From Pleurotus ostreatus/Saccharomyces cerevisiae fusant (lineage: Eukaryota; Opisthokonta), in NCBI GenBank assembly GCA_024196135.1, contig JAMQCK010001033.1:1-12859 (forward strand): a DNA stretch of 12,859 nt. Reading direction: 5' to 3'. Of the stretch, positions 8,852-12,859 are shown piece by piece. The translations under genes were made by a program, and so were the position numbers. Position 1 is the stretch's first letter, and every line of letters starts with the position of its first letter. The notes below the pieces were generated by a model. That model saw nothing but the letters and a program-made list of their open reading frames with translations. It ran no database searches and had not been told where the DNA came from.

Positions 8852-9099
8852 ACACAGCCGGCAAGCTTCGGCGCACCTTTATCTGACTGCGACGAGCGCA
8901 GTAGCTGGCGCAGTTGAGCTGCAGTATGATCTATGAGGTCAGGGCATGAGGTGGTAGGCGGGTAAGCACCTGGGCGGGGTCCGGCCTTTGTACCACCTCA
9001 CGGCAAACCTCGCTTATCATACTGCGTCAAGTAACTTACTGCGAGCTGACTGCGCTCGTCACAGTCAGATTAGACTGCGCCAGCTTTTGCCGGCTGTGT
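8852..9099. repeat. Foldback element: long imperfect inverted repeat, 248 bp
   Basis: The left end ACACAGCCGGC (8852) is mirrored by GCCGGCTGTGT (ending 9099). Further matching pairs move inward in order: GGCGCA with TGCGCC, ATCTGACTG with CAGTCAGAT, GACGAGCGCAGT with ACTGCGCTCGTC, GCAGTATGAT with ATCATACTGC, and GAGGTGGTA (8948-8956) with TACCACCTC (8991-8999). The arms are about 105-110 bp with small indels, and the loop is 34 nt. No clear target-site duplication is seen. The shape fits a foldback or MITE-like transposon remnant, or a hairpin RNA locus. Confidence 0.82.
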
Positions 9100-9126
9100 C
9101 ACGCGCCCCTCTTTTGCCTTGCAGTT

Positions 9127-9549
9127 GCCACATATCTTCAGTCGCCGCATCGGCCATATGAACTCCGATCGCAGATCGTAGATAAGAAAGTCCTGCGCCT
9201 TTGTGAGGCTTTCTTTCAATTGCTGCATCGTTCCTCTCCTTCTGGGCCCCGCCCCAGAGGGTGTCCGGTGGTCTGGCCACTAGGAGCGCGTTGGCGCACC
9301 TCCATCGCGTATGTGGGCGTAGCTTCATCGCGTGTGGGCGCACCTCCTCACACCCAGCTCGGTAATGTATAAACCCTATACAGTCCGGGTCGGTGGGTAA
9401 ACGCAGCGGCAACGGGGAGATTCGACTGGCTGAGGGGGAACAGTGTACCTGTACTGGGTATCTTGGCCTTAGGTCTCTGGACCTTATGAAGGCTCGAGGA
9501 CGCGTTGGGACGCATGTCTCTGCAAGGGCTGGCTTACAGTCGAATTTTT
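9127..9549 (+). repeat. Diverged direct repeat module, copy 2
   Basis: Same orientation as copy 1 and 754-820 bp further on. It is longer, mainly because of a short tandem array at 9292-9353. It has TGTATAAAC at 9367-9375 where copy 1 has no TATA, while the TATA of copy 1 is decayed here (GTAGATAAG). The 3' part holds TGGCTGAGGGG (9427-9437), which fits the Pol III box A consensus, and a 9-bp inverted pair ATTCGACTG/CAGTCGAAT (9420-9428, 9537-9545). It ends in five T. Confidence 0.7.
9292..9353 (+). repeat. Short tandem array, about 2.7 units of 21-23 bp
   Basis: CATCGCGTATGTGGGCG (9303-9319) recurs as CATCGCGTGTGGGCG (9326-9340), and GGCGCACCTCC at 9293-9303 recurs at 9337-9347. The units follow head to tail inside direct-repeat copy 2 and account for much of its extra length relative to copy 1, which has only one CGCACCTCC. 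Confidence 0.7.
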
Positions 9550-9740
9550 CTATACATGCTCGCCATCGTCGCGATAGAGCAATCCGTCTTCGTACACACC
9601 TTGTATTTGACGTTGGATACTCTGGTCAAATGACAGCATGTTCGAGTGGCCATCGACAGCTTTTGGTACGCAAGCCAATATGCGAGTGATTGCGCAAGTA
9701 CACACAACAAAACCTATCCACAATATGCATGGAATTGCAC

Positions 9741-12725
9741 TCATCTGCGCCCCTTGCGAGCAGGAGGTCGCGCATTCTTCGCCTTGCGCTTCTCCTGGAT
9801 TTTCCTCGACTTGCGAATCTGGTCCACCGTCTTGAGCTCGTTCTTCGCCCGCCCCATCGTCTTCCCCGCAAACCTCGCCCCCTTCTTGATCTTCCCGCCC
9901 TTCGCCCCCGGCTTCCCCGACGCCGACGCCCCAAACTTCGACGGCCCCGCCTCGTCCTCCCCCGCCGCCTCAGTCTTCTTCTTCATCTGCCGCACCTTCC
10001 GCTCGTAGTCCGTGCGCAGCTTGTCCAGCGGCTTCGCCGACGTCGCGACCTTGTTGTGCTTGAAGCGCTGCCCCGGGCGGCCGCGGTTCACCGCCTCGCT
10101 CTCTTGCTCGCCGACCTTGGGCAAGCTGGCGTGGCTGCGCTGCTTCCACTCGTCGAAGCGGCCGCTGCGGTAAGTGGCGGGCAGGCGCTGGCCGCTTTCG
10201 GTGCGCACGAGCTTGACGTTGTCCGCGCCGACGCCGTCGCCCTGCACGAAGCGCTTCTTTTTCTTGTCCCAGTGCATTTGCTTGCGCTGCTTGTCGAGCA
10301 GGTTTTCGTCGCCGGTGAGGTCAAACTGGGCACCGCGGGCTTGCTCGACGAAGGATTGGCCGTTGGAGAGTGAGTAGCCGGCTTCGGTGATGGCGTCCTT
10401 CTGCTGGTAGGAGAGGTAGAAGTCATTGTCGCGGAAGCCTTGTTGCTTGCCGGTGTCGAAGACACGCTGAAAAAGGGTGAGCATATTGATGCAGGCCTCG
10501 CACGGGTCAACTTACAGCAATGTCTTCCTCGTCAGCCAACTCGACTTCCTTACGGCCACTCGGAGCTTCCTCTTCCTCGTCCACCGGCGCGATGGCAGAC
10601 GCAGACAACGCTGCCGCCTCTGCCCGCTGCCTCGACTTGCCCAGCGCCGTCCGCCTCGCCTTCATCAGCGCCGCCGTCTCGCTATTGTTCTTCGACCCCA
10701 CCTCAAACACCGTCTCCGCCGGCCTAAACGTGCTCACAGCCTGCAAAATCGCCTTCCGCGCCTCCTCCGTCTGCCTTTTCTCCACCTCGCCCTCCCCCCT
10801 CAGCAGCACCGGATGCACGGCCGTCTGCGTCCCCGTCAGCATCCACTTCGGATCACGCAGTATATCCTTCGCGCGCTTGTAGCTCGGCGGGCTCGCCTTG
10901 CCCTGGCTCCTTTCGTACATCCGCTGCCCGCGCTGCATGACCTGCTTCTGCATGGCAAGCGAGTGCTCGGTGTCGTGGAGGGAGACGATGTACTCCATGT
11001 CCTCGTCGATGGACTCGCGGCGGAAGGTGCCGAGGATGAGGTTCTCCGCGAAGACCTCGTCGCCGCCGGGGGGCGCGTCCGGGCGCAGCGGGCGGCCGAG
11101 GAAGAGCTGGAGGTCGAGGAGGTAGGGGAGCTCGGTGTTGGTGACGAAGGACCAGGCCCAGCCTTGGCGGCCGGCGCGCGCGGTGCGGCCGACGCGGTGG
11201 ACGAAGACGCGGGCGCCCTGGGGGAAGTCGTAGTTGACGACGTTCTCGAGGACGGGGATATCGATACCGCGGGCGGCGACGTCGGTGACGACGAGGATGG
11301 CGGTGATGCCGCGGCGGAAGCTCTCCATCTGCTGCGAGCGCGCGGTCTGGTCCAGAGAGCCGTAGATGTGCGAGACAGCATAACCAGCCGTAGAAAGCAG
11401 GGTCGTGAGGTACTCGACGTGATGCTTGGTAGCGGCGAAGATGAGCGTTTGGTGCGGTGCAGTCACAATCTCCCCGCGCTTCGCCTTCCCTTTACCCTTC
11501 TTCGTGGCACCCTCCTCGTCCTCATCCGCATTGACTTTCCCGAGCGGCACCTTTATGACATCGCGCAGGAGCTCAAGAAGGCATGCCTCCTTCTCAGCTG
11601 CCTTGACGGAGAAGAAAGCCATCTTCAGGTCGGAGCTGATCTTGCTTTCTGCGTCCAGTCGGATGAGCTTCGGGTCCTGCAGACCTGCCTTGGCGAACTC
11701 GACGAGTGATTTCGGTAAAGTGGCAGAGAAAAGGAGGGTTTGACGAGACGCTGGGAGGCGGTGGAGAATTTCGTTCAGGGCCGTCTCGAAACCCATCTCA
11801 AATAGTCGGTCGGCCTCGTCGAAGACGACGTACTGGACGAATTTGAGGTCCAGGTTCATTTCGACGATGAGATGCAAGAGACGTCCAGGGGTAGCAATGA
11901 TGCTGTTAGTTGCATGAGCGTCTGTCACAGTTTTTAGATGATGAATGGACGTACACATCCGGGTTGTTCGTCATCATCTCGAACTGCTCATCCATTCCCT
12001 CGCCACCCACAACGAGACCCCATCGCAAACTCTGACCCTTCGATGTTTCCTCGGTCTTCGAATCACCGGCGTGGTCGCCCTGACTGGAATGCCAGCCTCG
12101 TGCAAGCTCCTTGCCCACACGCAGAATTTGCAGAGCCAGTTCGCGTGTGGGAATGAGGATGAGGGCGCGAGCACCGAAGGTAGTAGAGTGACGTCCTCCG
12201 AGGCGTTGAACGAGGGGGATCATGTAACCGAGGGTCTTGCCTGAACCCGTGCGTGCCATACCGACCAGGTCGCGCGGAGGGTTGGCAAGGAGGGCAGGGA
12301 TGGAGAGACGTTGAATGGGTGTGGGTATCCGGAAGCCTTGCAAGGTCAGGGATCGCAGTAGCGATGGGTGCAAACCTTGAAGCCGATCAACACAGGCACT
12401 ACGAGCCTTGCGGGGCTAACTCACCCATGCTTTGGAAGCTTCCACCTCCTACTTCCCCCTTCGTGATCTTCGACTTCCCCTTCACCTTCTTCACGACCTC
12501 AGTCCCTCCCTTGATATTCCTCTTCGCGATAGAGGTCTGGATGAACGCCTGCAGATCGTCGTCGTTCCCCTCATCCTCCTCCAGCCGCGGTTTCTTGCCC
12601 ACGAGGGCGGACGAGATGTCCATCGAGTCGTCCTCATCATCCTGTGCAGCGACTACAGAGTATCCCGAGTCCGAATCCGAGTCCTCTGCCGCAGGAAGAG
12701 CGCGTTTGCGTTTTAACGGAGCCAT
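9741..12725 (-). CDS. DBP10: ATP-dependent DEAD-box RNA helicase Dbp10 (DDX54 family), four exons
   Basis: Minus-strand exons 12725-12425, 12375-11955, 11902-10516 and 10466-9741 join to 944 residues, close to the family's usual length; introns are 49, 52 and 49 nt. Dbp10 is a nucleolar RNA helicase needed for 60S ribosomal subunit assembly. After a basic and acidic N-terminal region (MAPLKRKRALP, then DSDSDSG), the motifs come in order: Q motif GFRIPTPIQ (114-122), motif I ARTGSGKT (141-148), Ia PTREL (176-180), TPGR (245-248), II DEAD (269-272), III SAT (300-302), IV LIFAATK, V TDVAARGID (447-455) and VI HRVGRTAR (476-483). A charged insert at about 360-385 lies between the two RecA lobes. 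The C-terminus carries the DBP10CT domain (FRDNDFYLSY, then AGYSL; about 713-775) and a Lys/Arg-rich tail ending in ARKGRR. All catalytic motifs are intact. The start is the first ATG; the frame upstream has no ATG before the basic MAPLKRKR. Confidence 0.97.
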
Positions 12726-12859
12726 CGTCGGGTGTGTGGAAGAAAACAAGTGATCGGTGCCATCATGCAGCGCGCTCCGGAAGTACCGGCCCGCGGTCTA
12801 CTGCCGCCGGCACGATCACGACGCGCGCTTGCGTTGTGCGCCGACGCCGTTGTTCGCGG

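Larger units (their letters stand above)
8086..9740. other. Gene-poor intergenic region, 1655 bp, with a repeat cluster
   Basis: This lies between the 3' ends of the aminotransferase (+) and DBP10 (-) genes, so two converging 3' untranslated regions are expected at its edges. T-runs at about 8110-8128 are probably part of the aminotransferase 3' end. Small open frames here (for example 8593-8808 and 9393-9689) show no recognisable domain and cross the repeats, so I do not call them. From 8372 to 9549 it holds two direct repeat copies with a foldback between them, listed separately. A short CpG-rich tract with repeated TCGCGC and GCGCAT words lies at about 8303-8343. Confidence 0.7.

Noticed and set aside
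8238..9538. Intact short LTR retrotransposon bounded by TGTCAC and TACA
   Set aside because: No matching target duplication, no primer site after copy 1, and similarity between copies continues past TACA. Kept only as one hypothesis for the repeats.
9420..9549. tRNA gene with an intron
   Set aside because: A 7-bp acceptor-like pair and a box A match are present, but there is no T arm with TTCRA seven bases before the 3' acceptor strand, no anticodon arm, and copy 1 does not keep the acceptor pairing.
9690..10373. Plus-strand 227-codon open frame
   Set aside because: Antisense to the last exon of DBP10, Leu/Arg-rich with no domain.
10477..11709. Plus-strand 410-codon open frame
   Set aside because: It is the antisense shadow of DBP10 exon 3, which has every DEAD-box motif. 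The plus-strand translation is Leu/Arg/Ala-rich low complexity, typical of antisense to GC-rich codons.

Overview
This window looks like nuclear DNA of a filamentous basidiomycete, most likely an agaricomycete. The evidence is GC-rich coding sequence, five genes with GT-AG introns of only 46-62 nt, and a gene set (Atg27, the DASH subunit Duo1, the RNA helicase Dbp10) that is typical of fungi. Because of the introns, most genes had to be assembled from several open frames. All exon joins given here were worked out by hand from splice sites, phase and family resemblance; none was tested with transcripts.

Layout: ATG27 (181-1289, +) converges on a conserved fungal gene of unknown function (1537-2984, -). 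Upstream of that, on the same strand, is a gene for a low-complexity protein with an RNase H1 N-terminal (viroplasmin-type) domain (3481-5200, -). It shares a 181-bp divergent promoter with DUO1 (5382-6393, +). A class I/II aminotransferase gene follows (6641-8085, +). Then comes about 1.65 kb without a convincing gene (8086-9740). This stretch holds the most unusual DNA in the window: two diverged direct copies of a roughly 360-420 bp non-coding module, with a 248-bp foldback (long inverted repeat) between them. DBP10 (9741-12725, -) closes the window, and only 134 bp of its upstream flank is present.

The genes do not form a pathway. Atg27 acts in membrane traffic and autophagy, Duo1 in kinetochore-microtubule coupling, Dbp10 in 60S ribosome assembly, and the aminotransferase in amino-acid metabolism of unknown specificity. 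The possible new biology is in the 8.4-9.6 kb repeat region, in the SPR-repeat protein with an RNase H1 hybrid-binding-type domain but no nuclease domain, and in the unnamed conserved fungal family at 1537-2984.
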